A DNA stretch of 64,000 bases from the NCBI RefSeq assembly GCF_000473265.1, contig NZ_KI421511.1, positions 5,810,360-5,874,359 on the forward strand, in the 5' to 3' direction. This DNA comes from Amycolatopsis thermoflava N1165 (GTDB taxonomy: Bacteria > Actinomycetota > Actinomycetes > Mycobacteriales > Pseudonocardiaceae). Position numbers and translations under genes: made by a program. Each line of letters starts with the position of its first letter. The stretch's first letter is position 1. Shown piece by piece: positions 1 through 8,221 of this stretch. The notes under the pieces are model-generated. The model saw nothing but the letters and a program-made list of their open reading frames with translations, was not told the origin of the DNA and searched no databases.

Positions 1-312
1 CGCGCCCACCAGCCACAACGTCACGCCCAGCCGGTCGACCAGCTGCGGCCCGATCGCCTCGCCGGTGACGTAGGAGCGGCCGAAATCGCCCTGCAGCACC
101 CCGCCCATCCAGCTCAGGTACTGCTCGACCAGCGGCCGGTCGAGCCCGAAGTCGGCGCGGGTGCGGGCGAGCAGCTCCGGGGTGGCGTTGATGCCGAGCG
201 CGACCTGCGCCGGATCGCCGGGCAGCACCGCCATGAACGCGAACACCACGATGGAGGCGACCAGCACGCTGACCACCAGGATCGCCACACGGCGCAGGAT
301 CGCTAGCGCCAT
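1..312 (-). CDS. ABC transporter permease, DppB/OppB type (partial, 3' end outside window)
   Basis: Inner-membrane permease of a peptide/nickel-type ABC importer. Only the first 104 residues are in the window; the gene runs off the left edge. The N-terminus begins MALAILRRVAILVV and has one hydrophobic helix at about residues 8-28. It is followed by the typical DppB periplasmic segment with LPGDPA, the FGLDRPL motif and GDFGRSYVTGE. Its ATG overlaps the stop of the upstream binding-protein gene (TGATG), so the two are translationally coupled in one operon. The substrate cannot be read from the sequence. Confidence 0.85.
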   Translation of the reverse strand, partial: MALAILRRVAILVVSVLVASIVVFAFMAVLPGDPAQVALGINATPELLARTRADFGLDRPLVEQYLSWMGGVLQGDFGRSYVTGEAIGPQLVDRLGVTLWLVGA

Positions 313-1793
313 CAGCCCAGCCCCGTCAGGTCGAAGGACTCGCTGACCTGGTTTGCGGCGAGCCCGGTCACCTTCTTCTTCGCCACCACGACGTTCGGGT
401 ACAGGAACAGCCAGTCGGCCGCCGCGTCCGCGGTGATGGTCCGGGCGGCCTCGCGCATGTTCGCGACCTGCTGCTCCGGCGTGCCCGCGTCCGCATCCGA
501 GATGAGCTGCTTGACCCGCGGGTTGTCGTAGCCCCAGTAGTACTTGGGGTTGCCGAAGGTCGTGATGTCGCGGGCTTCGACGTGCTGGACGATCGAGGCG
601 TCGAAGTCGTGGTCGGTGAAGACCTGCTTGAGCCACACGGCCGGGAAGTCCAGCGGCTCGATCGTGACGCGCACGCCGATGTCGGCCAGATCGGAGGCGA
701 CGACTTGCGCGGCGGCCGTCGCGTACGGCAGGTTCGCGACACGCAGCCGGATCGACAGGTTCGTCTGCCCCGCCTCGGCCAGCAGCGTCTTCGCCTGCAC
801 CGGGTCGTGCGGGTAGTAGCCGGCGAGGTCCTCGTACCAGGGATCGGTGGGCGGGACCATGCTGCCGAGCACCGTGCCGCGACCCGCCCACGCGGTGTCC
901 AGCAAGGCCTTCCGGTCTATGGCCAGGGTGAGGGCGCGGCGGACGCGCACGTCGTTGAACGGGGCTTTCGCGCCGTTGAAGGAGAGCACGACCTCGCCGT
1001 TCGTGGTGCCCTGCAGGACGGTGAACCGGTTGTCGTTCTCGAACTGCGGGATCGAGTCCGGCGCGGTGATCTGCGCGATGACGTCGATGCCGTTGCTGAG
1101 CAGCGCGTTGTTCAACGCCGTCGGATCCTTGATGTACTTGAGGATCACGGTCCGGTAGACCGGTTTCCGGCCCCAGTAGGCCGGGTTGGCGGCCAGCACG
1201 ATCGAGTCTCCGCGCCGCCGGGACTGCACCTCGTACGGCCCGGTGCCGACGGGCTTGCCCGCCAGGTCGGCGACCCCGGTGGGGCTGAAAATCGCGCCGA
1301 CGCGGCCGGTCATGTCGAACAGCCAGCCGTTGCTGGGTTTCTTCAGCACCACGCGGGCGTGCAGCGGGTCGACCACCTCAACGTGGTCCACGACGTCCAT
1401 CTTGGACTTGATGGAGATCGTCCAGTCGGTCTTGACGCGGTCGATGGAGAACTTCACGTCCTCGGCGGTGAACGGCGCGCCGTTGCTGAACGTCACGCCG
1501 GGCTGGAGCTGGAAGTCGTAGGTCCGCCTGTCCTCGCTCACCGTCCAGGACCGGGCGAGCAACGGCACGATCTTGCCGCTGCCGTCGAGCTTCACCAGGC
1601 CCTCGTAGACGTTGTAGAGCAGGGCCTGCGGGATGGCCGTGCCGTCGGTGCGGGTGAAGTCGAAGTTCGCCGGCTCGGCGGTGAACCCGACGGCGAGCGT
1701 GTCCGGGCCGGAGCTGACCGAGGCCGTGGATCCGGCGGAGCAGGCCGAGACCACCAGCAGGAGCGCCAGCGCCGCGGAAATTCGGACTTTCAT
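312..1793 (-). CDS. Extracellular solute-binding lipoprotein, family 5 (DppA/OppA type)
   Basis: Binding protein that delivers substrate to the permease encoded just downstream. It has a lipoprotein signal peptide with lipobox LVVSAC (Cys about residue 18), then the SBP_bac_5 fold with YNVYEGLV, the FSNGAPFTAEDVKFS block and a C-terminal domain. At 493 residues it is normal for the family. I chose the ATG at 1793, five bases behind the GGGG of GGGGTGAGG; a GTG at 1799 is the alternative. A GntR-family regulator is divergent, with a FadR-like palindrome between the two genes. The substrate could be an oligopeptide, opine or other small solute. Confidence 0.85.
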   Translation of the reverse strand: MKVRISAALALLLVVSACSAGSTASVSSGPDTLAVGFTAEPANFDFTRTDGTAIPQALLYNVYEGLVKLDGSGKIVPLLARSWTVSEDRRTYDFQLQPGVTFSNGAPFTAEDVKFSIDRVKTDWTISIKSKMDVVDHVEVVDPLHARVVLKKPSNGWLFDMTGRVGAIFSPTGVADLAGKPVGTGPYEVQSRRRGDSIVLAANPAYWGRKPVYRTVILKYIKDPTALNNALLSNGIDVIAQITAPDSIPQFENDNRFTVLQGTTNGEVVLSFNGAKAPFNDVRVRRALTLAIDRKALLDTAWAGRGTVLGSMVPPTDPWYEDLAGYYPHDPVQAKTLLAEAGQTNLSIRLRVANLPYATAAAQVVASDLADIGVRVTIEPLDFPAVWLKQVFTDHDFDASIVQHVEARDITTFGNPKYYWGYDNPRVKQLISDADAGTPEQQVANMREAARTITADAAADWLFLYPNVVVAKKKVTGLAANQVSESFDLTGLG

Positions 1794-1813
1794 CCTCACC
1801 CCGAGTCAGTATG

Positions 1814-1826
1814 CTGGTCCGACCAG
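1814..1826. promoter_or_regulatory. FadR-type GntR operator
   Basis: The palindrome TGGTCCGACCA (1815-1825) fits the TGGT-N3-ACCA operator known for FadR-subfamily GntR regulators. It lies between the importer lipoprotein gene and the divergent GntR gene, about 20 bases from the lipoprotein start. Inference: the regulator at 1869 binds here and controls both directions. Confidence 0.6.
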
Positions 1827-1868
1827 TAGCCTAGGTTTGCACCACACGGGGTGAAGGTCAAGACGACG

Positions 1869-2609
1869 ATGGAGTTCGAGCCGGTCAGCCCGGTCCGCGC
1901 CTACGAGCGGATCGTGGAACAGATCGAGCAGGCCGTGCTCACCGGCCGGCTCCGGCCGGGCGAGCGGCTGCCCGGGGAACGCGAGCTGATGGCCCAGTTC
2001 GGGGTCAGCCGCTCCACGATCCGTGAGGCGCTGCGGGTCCTGCAGGCCGGCGAGGTGATCCGCTCGCGCCCTGGCGATCCACGTGGGCCGGAGGTCCTGC
2101 CCGCGTCCCCGGCGAGCCTGCAGAAGTCGCTGGACCGGCTGGCGCGTGCGGAAACGCTGGGGTTGGCGGAGCTGTTGCAGTTCCGGATGATCCTGGAGGG
2201 CTCCGCGTACCGGCTGGCCGCGGAGTTGCGCACCGAGGAGGACCTGTCCGAGCTGCGCGCGGCGCTGGCGGCGATGACGGAGAGCCTGGACGACTACGCG
2301 ACGTTCAGCCGCGCCGACGTCGCCTTCCACGACGTGGTCGCGCGGGCCGGGCGGAACACGCTGATCGTGGTGTGCGGCAAGGTCGTGCGCGGGGTGGTGC
2401 TGGACCTGATCGCGGGCAAGCTGGCGAACTCGACCGACCGGCAGGCGCTGATGGCGGCGTCGGTCGCGCACCACAAGGAAGTGCTGCGCGCGGTGGAGGA
2501 CGGCGACGGCCCGCTGGCGGCCCGGCTGGCGCGGCGCGCCCTGTTCGACTACTACGCCGAGTACGTCGGCGCGGACGAGCGGGTCGTGCTGGAACACCTG
2601 CTGGACTGA
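1869..2609 (+). CDS. GntR-family transcriptional regulator, FadR subfamily
   Basis: DNA-binding regulator. The N-terminal winged helix (about residues 8-75) carries the typical ERLPGERELMAQFGVSRSTI signature. It is followed by an all-helical FCD-type ligand domain with the FRMILEGSAYRLAA helix and the metal/ligand-binding FSRADVAFHDVVARAGRN segment. At 246 residues from the ATG at 1869 it is normal length; a GTG at 1851 would add six residues. It is divergent from the peptide/nickel-type ABC importer and very likely regulates it in response to the imported compound or a product. Confidence 0.85.
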   Translation: MEFEPVSPVRAYERIVEQIEQAVLTGRLRPGERLPGERELMAQFGVSRSTIREALRVLQAGEVIRSRPGDPRGPEVLPASPASLQKSLDRLARAETLGLAELLQFRMILEGSAYRLAAELRTEEDLSELRAALAAMTESLDDYATFSRADVAFHDVVARAGRNTLIVVCGKVVRGVVLDLIAGKLANSTDRQALMAASVAHHKEVLRAVEDGDGPLAARLARRALFDYYAEYVGADERVVLEHLLD

Positions 2610-2652
2610 AAATCCGTGGTGGCCGCCCCGGGTGATCGTTACGGTCCCGGGC

Positions 2653-3504
2653 ATGGCGTACGAACACCCGCTGGCCTACGTACTCGGACTGGAAGGCCTG
2701 GCGCTGCTGCGATCCTTCCGCGGCGAGCACGACCACGCGTTCGTCGCGGAGCGCCTCGCCGAGATCCGGCGGCTGCTGGCGGAGTCCCCGGACGGTGTGG
2801 AGGTCGCGCACGTCGACCCGGTCGAGGGTTACGACCTGTGGGCGCCGACCTACGACGCCCCGAACCCGGCGTTCGACTTCGACGAGCCGTTCGTGCGCGA
2901 GGTCGCCTGCCGGCTGTCCCCGGGGGTGGCGCTGGACGCGGCCTGCGGAACCGGACGGGTGGCGGCGGTGCTCGCGGAGTGCGGCCACCGGGTGGTGGGC
3001 GTCGACTCGTCGCCCGGGATGCTCGGACAGGCCCGGAAACGCTTGCCGGACGGGGAGTTCCACGTCGGGAGCCTCACCGCGCTGCCGTCCGGGCCGGTCG
3101 ATCTGGTGACCTGCTCGCTCGCGTTGACGCACGTGCCGGACCTGGGCCCGGTGTTCGCGGAGTTCGCGCGCGTGCTGCGCCCCGGCGGGCGCGTGGTGAT
3201 CGCCGACGTACACCCGGAACAGGTGGCGCGCGGGCACGTTCCGGCGGTGCGGCGCGCGGACGGCGCGCCGGGCCGGGTGCGCTCGCACTGCCACCGCACC
3301 GGCGACTATCTGCGGGCCGCGTTCGCCGCCGGGCTCGAACCGGTGCGGTGCGAGGAACCGGTGGCGCCGGTGCGGGAGATCCCGGCGGCCGAGCCGGGCC
3401 CGTGGGAGACGTGGCCGTGGTCGCTGGCCGGACTGGCGCCGGCGGCCGCGCAGGCCGCCGGCGCCGATGTCCCGTCGATGATCCTCTGGGAGTTCCGGAA
3501 CTAG
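2653..3504 (+). CDS. Class I SAM-dependent methyltransferase
   Basis: Rossmann-fold methyltransferase of 283 residues. SAM motif I (LDAACGTGR) is near residues 94-102, the acidic ribose contact VVGVDSS is about 20 residues later, and the post-motif FARVLRPGGRVVI is typical of the Methyltransf_11/25 group. The N-terminal 80 residues are helical and precede a PVEGYDLWAPTYD entry motif. The acceptor is unknown. The ATG at 2653 lacks a clear Shine-Dalgarno; a GTG at 2632 is possible. The stop overlaps the stop of the convergent SRPBCC gene in the four bases CTAG. Confidence 0.8.
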   Translation: MAYEHPLAYVLGLEGLALLRSFRGEHDHAFVAERLAEIRRLLAESPDGVEVAHVDPVEGYDLWAPTYDAPNPAFDFDEPFVREVACRLSPGVALDAACGTGRVAAVLAECGHRVVGVDSSPGMLGQARKRLPDGEFHVGSLTALPSGPVDLVTCSLALTHVPDLGPVFAEFARVLRPGGRVVIADVHPEQVARGHVPAVRRADGAPGRVRSHCHRTGDYLRAAFAAGLEPVRCEEPVAPVREIPAAEPGPWETWPWSLAGLAPAAAQAAGADVPSMILWEFRN

Positions 3505-3989
3505 TCCTCGGCCAACAGGGCGTCGATCTGGCCCTCGGCGAGCTTCATGCCTTCCTCCATGCCCATTTCGATCAGCTTTTCCAGCTGCTCCAGGCTGTCG
3601 AAGGAGTTCACGGTGGTCATCCGGGTGCCGCTGCCGTTCGCCTCCAGCGTGACCGCGCAGTGGATGACCGGCATCTCGGTGTTCCGCTCGCCCTTGTCGT
3701 CGGCGAAACCGTCGTCGAACTCCAGCCGGCGCGGGGCCTCGATCGCGGTGATCTCCCACCAGCCGTGGGACTTCGTGCCGTCCGGGCCGGTCATGAAGTA
3801 GCTGGAGCGGCCGCCGGCCTTGAAGTCGTGCTGCTCGAAGGTGGCGGGCCAGGTCGGCGGGCCCCACCACCGCTCGAGCCTGCGCGGGTCCTCCCACACG
3901 CGCCAGACCCGCTCCGGCGCGGCGTCGTACTCCGCGACGATCGTGAGGGTGAGGGCCTCGGTGTCCTTGTGCGAGCTGATGACCGTCAT
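3501..3989 (-). CDS. SRPBCC / AHSA1-domain protein
   Basis: START-like hydrophobic-ligand protein of 162 residues. AHSA1 features are the N-terminal strand TIVAEYDAAPERVWRVWEDP, the RWWGPP motif, a glycine-rich GGRSSYFMTGPDG turn and a long C-terminal helix. The ATG overlaps the stop of the upstream ArsR gene by four bases (ATGA), so the pair is a coupled operon. ArsR-SRPBCC pairs like this are very common in actinobacteria and the ligand is normally unknown. The stop overlaps the convergent methyltransferase stop in CTAG. Confidence 0.85.
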   Translation of the reverse strand: MTVISSHKDTEALTLTIVAEYDAAPERVWRVWEDPRRLERWWGPPTWPATFEQHDFKAGGRSSYFMTGPDGTKSHGWWEITAIEAPRRLEFDDGFADDKGERNTEMPVIHCAVTLEANGSGTRMTTVNSFDSLEQLEKLIEMGMEEGMKLAEGQIDALLAED

Positions 3990-4324
3990 TCGTCCTCCTC
4001 GGACAGGATGTCGCCGATCGCGTCGGCGCGGTGGCGCCAGATCTGTTCGTATTCGTCGAGCAGGCGGGCCGCCTTGCGCAGGACCTCGGGATTGCCGTGC
4101 ACGAGCTGCTCCCTCCCGCTCCGCTGTTTGACGACCAGCGATGCCCGCGCGAGCACCGCCACGTGTTTCTGCACGGCGGCGAAGCTCATGTCGTACCTGC
4201 GGGCGAGCTGCGAGATCGACTCCTCCTGACGGAGCACCCTGGTGACGATGTCGCGCCGGGTGGCGTCCGCGAGTGCGTGGAAGATCCGGTCGATCTCCGC
4301 GTCGTCGAGTTGACTTACAACCAC
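3986..4324 (-). CDS. ArsR-family winged-helix repressor (SdpR-like)
   Basis: Small helix-turn-helix regulator of 112 residues. It begins VVVSQLDDAEIDRIFHALAD, followed by the DATRRDIVTRVL helix, recognition helix YDMSFAAVQKHVAVL, wing and C-terminal helix. I chose the GTG at 4324 because close relatives start MVVYQLDD at this point; there is no Shine-Dalgarno and the start lies inside the operator, suggesting a leaderless message. No Cys-rich metal site is visible, so this is the SdpR/autorepressor type rather than a metal sensor. It is coupled to the SRPBCC gene by an ATGA overlap. Confidence 0.85.
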   Translation of the reverse strand: MVVSQLDDAEIDRIFHALADATRRDIVTRVLRQEESISQLARRYDMSFAAVQKHVAVLARASLVVKQRSGREQLVHGNPEVLRKAARLLDEYEQIWRHRADAIGDILSEEDE

Positions 4325-4333
4325 ATGGTTGTA
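4316..4333. promoter_or_regulatory. Inverted-repeat operator at the arsR start
   Basis: TACAACC-ACAT-GGTTGTA is a perfect 7-bp inverted repeat with a 4-bp spacer, and it contains the presumed GTG start of the ArsR gene. This geometry is typical of ArsR autoregulation. The divergent patatin gene begins about 77 bases away and may also be affected. Confidence 0.6.
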
Positions 4334-4409
4334 CGTTAGTGGCCGCGGAACCGTCTGGCAAGAGGTGACTCCTTGCTCCCGGCGGGACACCCGTAGTACA
4401 CCCGTCCGT

Positions 4410-5432
4410 ATGACTGGGGTCGGGCTCTGCCTGTCCGGTGGCGGCTACCGCGCGATGCTGTTCCACCTGGGCGCGTTGTGGCGCATCAACGAACTGGGCC
4501 GGCTGCCCGAGCTGACGCGGATCTCCAGCGTCTCCGGCGGCTCGATCACCGCGGGCGCGCTCGCCGTCGCATGGCCGCGGCTGGAGTTCACCGGCGGGGT
4601 GGCGGCGAACTTCACCGACGAGGTCGTGCGGCCGGTCCGCGCGCTCGCCGGGCGGACCCTCGACGTGCCGGTGATCCTGCGCGGCTTGGTGACACCCGGC
4701 CACAGCACCGGGGAAGCCCTCGCGGCGGCGTACCGGAAGCACCTGTTCGGCGACCTCCTGCTGCCGGACCTGCCCGCGCACGGCCCGCACTTCGTATTCA
4801 CGGCAACCGACCTGCAGGACGGCGACCAGTGGTGGTTCTACCGGGAACGACAGCAGGACCCGCCGGTGCAGCTCGCGACCGCGGTCGCGGCGTCGTCGGC
4901 GTTCCCGCCGTTCCTGTCGCCGGTCGTGCTGACCACGCCGGTGCCGGGCGAGGAGCGGCGCATCGAGCTGAGCGACGCCGGCGTGTTCGACAACCTCGGC
5001 CTGGACCCGGTGATCGGGCACTGCGACACGGTGCTCGTCAGCGACGCCGGCAAGCGCATGGACAAGCTGCGGTCGGTGTCCCGGAACTGGCCGGGTCAGC
5101 TGCTGCGCACGCTCGACATCATGGACAACCAGGTCCGGGCGCTGCGCACGTCCTCGCTGATCAAGTCCTATGTGGACGGCACGTTCGCGGGCGCCTACTG
5201 GGGCAGCTACAGCGACATCGACAACTTCGAGGTCGACGACGCGCTCCCCGCGCCGCTCAGCCGGACCCGCGCGCTCGCCGAGTCACCCACCCGGCTGCGT
5301 CGCACCCCGGCCGTCGTGCAGGAGCGGCTGATCAACTGGGGCTACGCCATCTGCGACGCCGGGATGCGCCGGTGGGTCGACCCGAAGGCCAAGCCACCGG
5401 CGGACTTCCCATACCCGGCCGCGGGTGTCTAG
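4410..5432 (+). CDS. Patatin-like phospholipase family protein
   Basis: Predicted serine acyl hydrolase with a Ser-Asp dyad, 340 residues. The oxyanion motif LSGGGYRAMLFHLGAL is at about residues 8-22, the nucleophile elbow SSVSGGS near residue 40, and the catalytic Asp motif SDAGVFDNLGL near residue 188. No signal peptide is evident, so it is probably cytoplasmic and acts on membrane lipid. The ATG at 4410 has no Shine-Dalgarno. It is divergent from the ArsR gene and convergent with the glycosyltransferase gene, with stops sharing CTAG. Confidence 0.85.
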   Translation: MTGVGLCLSGGGYRAMLFHLGALWRINELGRLPELTRISSVSGGSITAGALAVAWPRLEFTGGVAANFTDEVVRPVRALAGRTLDVPVILRGLVTPGHSTGEALAAAYRKHLFGDLLLPDLPAHGPHFVFTATDLQDGDQWWFYRERQQDPPVQLATAVAASSAFPPFLSPVVLTTPVPGEERRIELSDAGVFDNLGLDPVIGHCDTVLVSDAGKRMDKLRSVSRNWPGQLLRTLDIMDNQVRALRTSSLIKSYVDGTFAGAYWGSYSDIDNFEVDDALPAPLSRTRALAESPTRLRRTPAVVQERLINWGYAICDAGMRRWVDPKAKPPADFPYPAAGV

Positions 5433-6592
5433 CGGAGCAGCTCCTCGACGAGGTCGGCCGCGCGCGTCGAGCCGCCCTCGGCGCGAGTCTCGTCCCGCAG
5501 CCGGGCGGACGTGCGAGCGACGTCGGGGTCGGCGACGAGTTCCAGCAGGGTGGTCCGCAGCGAGTCGGCCGTCGCGTCCGCGGTGTCGATCCGCCGCGCC
5601 ACGCCGAGTTCGACCAGGCGGTCGGCGTTCATGAACTGCTCGGCGGCCTGCGGCACCGCGATCATCGGCACGCCCGCGTGCAGTCCTTCGGCGCTGCTGC
5701 CCATGCCGGCGTGCGTGACGAACGCGTCGGCCTGCGCCAGGATCGCCGGCTGCGGCACCCAGGACCGGACCTCGACGTTGGCCGGGACCTCCCCCAGCTC
5801 GGCCGGGTCGACGTACTTGCCGATCTGCAGCACCACGTGCCAGCCGGGCAGGTTCCCGAACGCGGCGAGGCACTCCCGGTAGAACGCGGCCTGGCGCGTG
5901 TAGGCCGAGCCGAGCGAGACCAGCAGGACCTTCCCGGCGTCGGCGGGCCGCGTCCACCCGCCCGCGTCCGCGCGATCGCCGAGGCACGGACCCACGAAGG
6001 TCACGCTGTCGTCCACCCGGTCGGCGTTCGGCTGCATCGCGCGGGGGATCAACGCCAGCGCGCGCGGCGACCGGCCGGAGAACGCGTCGCTGTCCAAAGT
6101 GGTCGCCCCGCACGAGGCGAGCCAATCGGCGAACTTCGCCCGGTGCGCGTCGGCGCCGGGCAGCGCCCACAACTGCGCGGCGACCTCTTCCTCGTAGCCC
6201 TTCCAGGCCACGAACGTCGGCGACAACTGCACGAACGGGCGACCCTGCGACTCGGCGAGGGCACGCGCGCCGTACGCCCCGATGTCGTAGAGGTAGAGGT
6301 CCGCCGGGTCCGCGTCGTAGACGGCGCGCAGCTGCGGGAGCGCCTGGATGGCGTCGTCGAGGAACAGGTCCATCGCGGCGATCGGGTCGGCGGGCCAGTC
6401 GTTGTCGGCCACCGGCAGCGTCGAGGTGCACGGCACCAGTTCGGCGCCGGTCGGCTCGATCAGGTGGGCCACGGCCGGGTCGTTGGCGTAGGTGACGCGG
6501 TGGCCGCGGGCGACCAGCTCGCGGATCACTTCGAGGCTGGGCAGGACGTGGCTGACGGCCGGGACCCCGACCATGGCGATGTGCTTACTCAT
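5429..6592 (-). CDS. UDP-glycosyltransferase, macrolide-glycosyltransferase (MGT) type
   Basis: GT-B fold, family 1 glycosyltransferase of 387 residues. The N-terminal acceptor domain starts with IAMVGVPAVSHVLPSLEVI. The C-terminal donor domain has VRSWVPQPAILAQADAFVTHAG, GMGSSAEGLHAGVPMIAVP and the sugar-contacting EQFMNADRL block. MGT enzymes glycosylate and inactivate macrolides or decorate natural products; which applies here is unknown. I chose the ATG at 6592 (MSKHIAMVG); longer GTG starts would add 15 charged residues. No other secondary-metabolite genes are next to it. Confidence 0.8.
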   Translation of the reverse strand: MSKHIAMVGVPAVSHVLPSLEVIRELVARGHRVTYANDPAVAHLIEPTGAELVPCTSTLPVADNDWPADPIAAMDLFLDDAIQALPQLRAVYDADPADLYLYDIGAYGARALAESQGRPFVQLSPTFVAWKGYEEEVAAQLWALPGADAHRAKFADWLASCGATTLDSDAFSGRSPRALALIPRAMQPNADRVDDSVTFVGPCLGDRADAGGWTRPADAGKVLLVSLGSAYTRQAAFYRECLAAFGNLPGWHVVLQIGKYVDPAELGEVPANVEVRSWVPQPAILAQADAFVTHAGMGSSAEGLHAGVPMIAVPQAAEQFMNADRLVELGVARRIDTADATADSLRTTLLELVADPDVARTSARLRDETRAEGGSTRAADLVEELLR

Positions 6593-6641
6593 GTCAGGCG
6601 CGACCCTAACGGGCTCGCGCCGGGCGGGCACGCGCATTTCC

Positions 6642-6680
6642 TTGACCTCCAGTTATCTGGAGGTTCTAGCGTGAATGCCA
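6642..6680 (+). promoter_or_regulatory. MerR/SoxR-type promoter with 19-bp spacer
   Basis: A -35 element TTGACC (6642-6647) and a -10-like TAGCGT (6667-6672) are separated by 19 bp. The spacer is filled by the inverted repeat ACCTCCAG-TTAT-CTGGAGGT (6645-6664). The over-long spacer occupied by a palindrome is the hallmark of promoters activated by MerR-family proteins; the half-site differs from the SoxR box by one symmetrical base. Transcription would start near the ATG at 6680, giving a leaderless mRNA. Confidence 0.6.
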
Positions 6681-7102
6681 TGATCTTCACCGAACGCGAG
6701 CGCGCGTACCTCGCCGGCCAGCGGCTCGGCCGCATGGGCACCGTCGACGCCAAGGGGCGCCCGCAGGTCCGGCCGCTGGGCTTCCGGCTCAACGACGACG
6801 GCACGATCGACATCGGCGGCCCCGACCTCAGCAAGAGCCAGAAGTGGCGCAACCTCGAACGCAACCCCGAGGTGTCGTTCGTCGTCGACGACATCGCCCC
6901 CGACGAGCCGGGCGCCGTCAAGCCCGGCTGGGGGCGCGGCGTCGAGGTCCGCGGCACGGCCGAACTGCTCACCGGCGTCGAGCCGCCGTCGTTCGGGCGC
7001 GGCTTCTTCAGCGACGAGCTGATCCGGATCCACCCGCGCGTCGTGCACGCCTGGCACCTGGACCCGGACCAGCTGACGCGGCGGGCTCAGGTCAGCGCCT
7101 GA
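6680..7102 (+). CDS. PPOX-class (pyridoxamine 5'-phosphate oxidase-like) F420/flavin-binding protein
   Basis: Split-barrel flavin/deazaflavin protein of 140 residues. It starts MIFTERERAYLAG, then GRMGTVDAKGRPQVRPLGFRL (first strands), the KSQKWRNLERNPEVSFVVDD cofactor-binding block and a C-terminal RVVHAWHLDPD. This pattern matches the actinobacterial PPOX-class F420-dependent family, whose substrates are mostly unknown. The promoter is of MerR type, which suggests induction by oxidative or xenobiotic stress (inference). A GTG nine bases upstream is an alternative start. Its 3' end overlaps the convergent PLP-enzyme gene by 16 bases. Confidence 0.8.
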   Translation: MIFTERERAYLAGQRLGRMGTVDAKGRPQVRPLGFRLNDDGTIDIGGPDLSKSQKWRNLERNPEVSFVVDDIAPDEPGAVKPGWGRGVEVRGTAELLTGVEPPSFGRGFFSDELIRIHPRVVHAWHLDPDQLTRRAQVSA

Positions 7103-8136
7103 GCCAGGTCCCGCCAGAGGTCCTCCGGGTCCTCCAGGCCGACGCTGAACCGCACCAGGCCGGCAGGCACGTGCGCGTCGCCCGGCCACATCGCGCGGCG
7201 CTCGACGATGCTTTCCACCCCGCCGAGGCTGGTGGCGTGCCGGATCAGCCGCAGCGACGCGCACAGGCGGTCGGCGGCGTCCGCGTCGGCCAGGTCGAAG
7301 GCGATCATCGTGCCCTGGCCGGGGTAACGCACCTTCGTCACCGCGGGGTGCTCGCCGAGCCGCTCCGCGAGCAGCGCCGCGGTGCGGGACTGCTCGGCCA
7401 GCCGGACCGGCAGCGTCCGCAGCCCGCGCAACGCGAGCCACGCCTCCAGCGCGCCGGGCGTGGCGCCGTTCCGGGTGCGGGCGTCGCGCAGCTCCCCGGC
7501 CACGCCCTCGTCCGCCGCGATCGTCAGCCCGAGCAGCAGGTCGCTGTGCCCGCCGATCAGCTTGGTCGCGCTGTGCACGACGATGTCCGCGCCCAGCGAC
7601 AGCGGCTGCTGGCCGAGCGGCGTGGCGAACGTGTTGTCCACGACGACCCGCGCGCGGTGGCCCGTCAACGCGGCGATGTCGATCAGGTCCAGGGTCGGGT
7701 TGGTCGGCGACTCGACCCACACCACGTCGGCCTCGCGGGCGGCGGCCAGCCAGCCCTCCCGGTCGGACGGCTCGATGCGGCGCACCTTCAGCCGCCCCTT
7801 GGCCGCGGCGTGGTCGAGCAGCCCGCGGGTGCCCGCATAGCTGTAGACCGGCACGGCGACCTCGGCGCCGACGTCCAGCAGGTCCAGCACCGCGGCCGCG
7901 GTGGCGATGCCGGACGCGAACGCCGTCGCGTGCCCGCCTTCGAGCGCTCCCACCGCTTCTTCGAGCGCGGCCCAGGTCGGCGTGCCGTCCTCCCGCGCGT
8001 ACCGGAAGCCCGCGCCCGCCAGGTAGGTGCTCGCCGGCACCAGCGGGGTGTTCAGCGGCTCACCGGGTTCGTCCGGCCGTCCGGCGGCCACCGCGCGGCT
8101 GCGCGGGGTGAGGTCGTCGAGGTTCACGCTGCTCAT
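7087..8136 (-). CDS. PLP-dependent trans-sulfuration enzyme (cystathionine gamma-lyase/synthase-like)
   Basis: Cys/Met metabolism PLP-enzyme family member, 349 residues. It shows the PLP-phosphate site ATAFASGIATAAAVLDLL, the WVESPTNPTLDL and VVDNTFATPLGQQPLSLGAD blocks, and the Schiff-base Lys in VVHSATKLIGGHSD. The C-terminus carries RHATSLGGVESIVE and the RFSVGLED motif. Length is slightly below the usual 380, mostly through a short N-terminus. The exact reaction (gamma-lyase, gamma-synthase or beta-lyase) cannot be decided. The ATG at 8136 gives MSSVNLDDLTPRSRAV. Confidence 0.8.
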   Translation of the reverse strand: MSSVNLDDLTPRSRAVAAGRPDEPGEPLNTPLVPASTYLAGAGFRYAREDGTPTWAALEEAVGALEGGHATAFASGIATAAAVLDLLDVGAEVAVPVYSYAGTRGLLDHAAAKGRLKVRRIEPSDREGWLAAAREADVVWVESPTNPTLDLIDIAALTGHRARVVVDNTFATPLGQQPLSLGADIVVHSATKLIGGHSDLLLGLTIAADEGVAGELRDARTRNGATPGALEAWLALRGLRTLPVRLAEQSRTAALLAERLGEHPAVTKVRYPGQGTMIAFDLADADAADRLCASLRLIRHATSLGGVESIVERRAMWPGDAHVPAGLVRFSVGLEDPEDLWRDLAQALT

Positions 8137-8221
8137 TACAACAGCCGACCGTGAGCTGGGCGTGCGACCCCCGGAGCCGCTGGGTACCGTGCAGCGACCG
8201 CAAACACAGGGAGGAACACGC

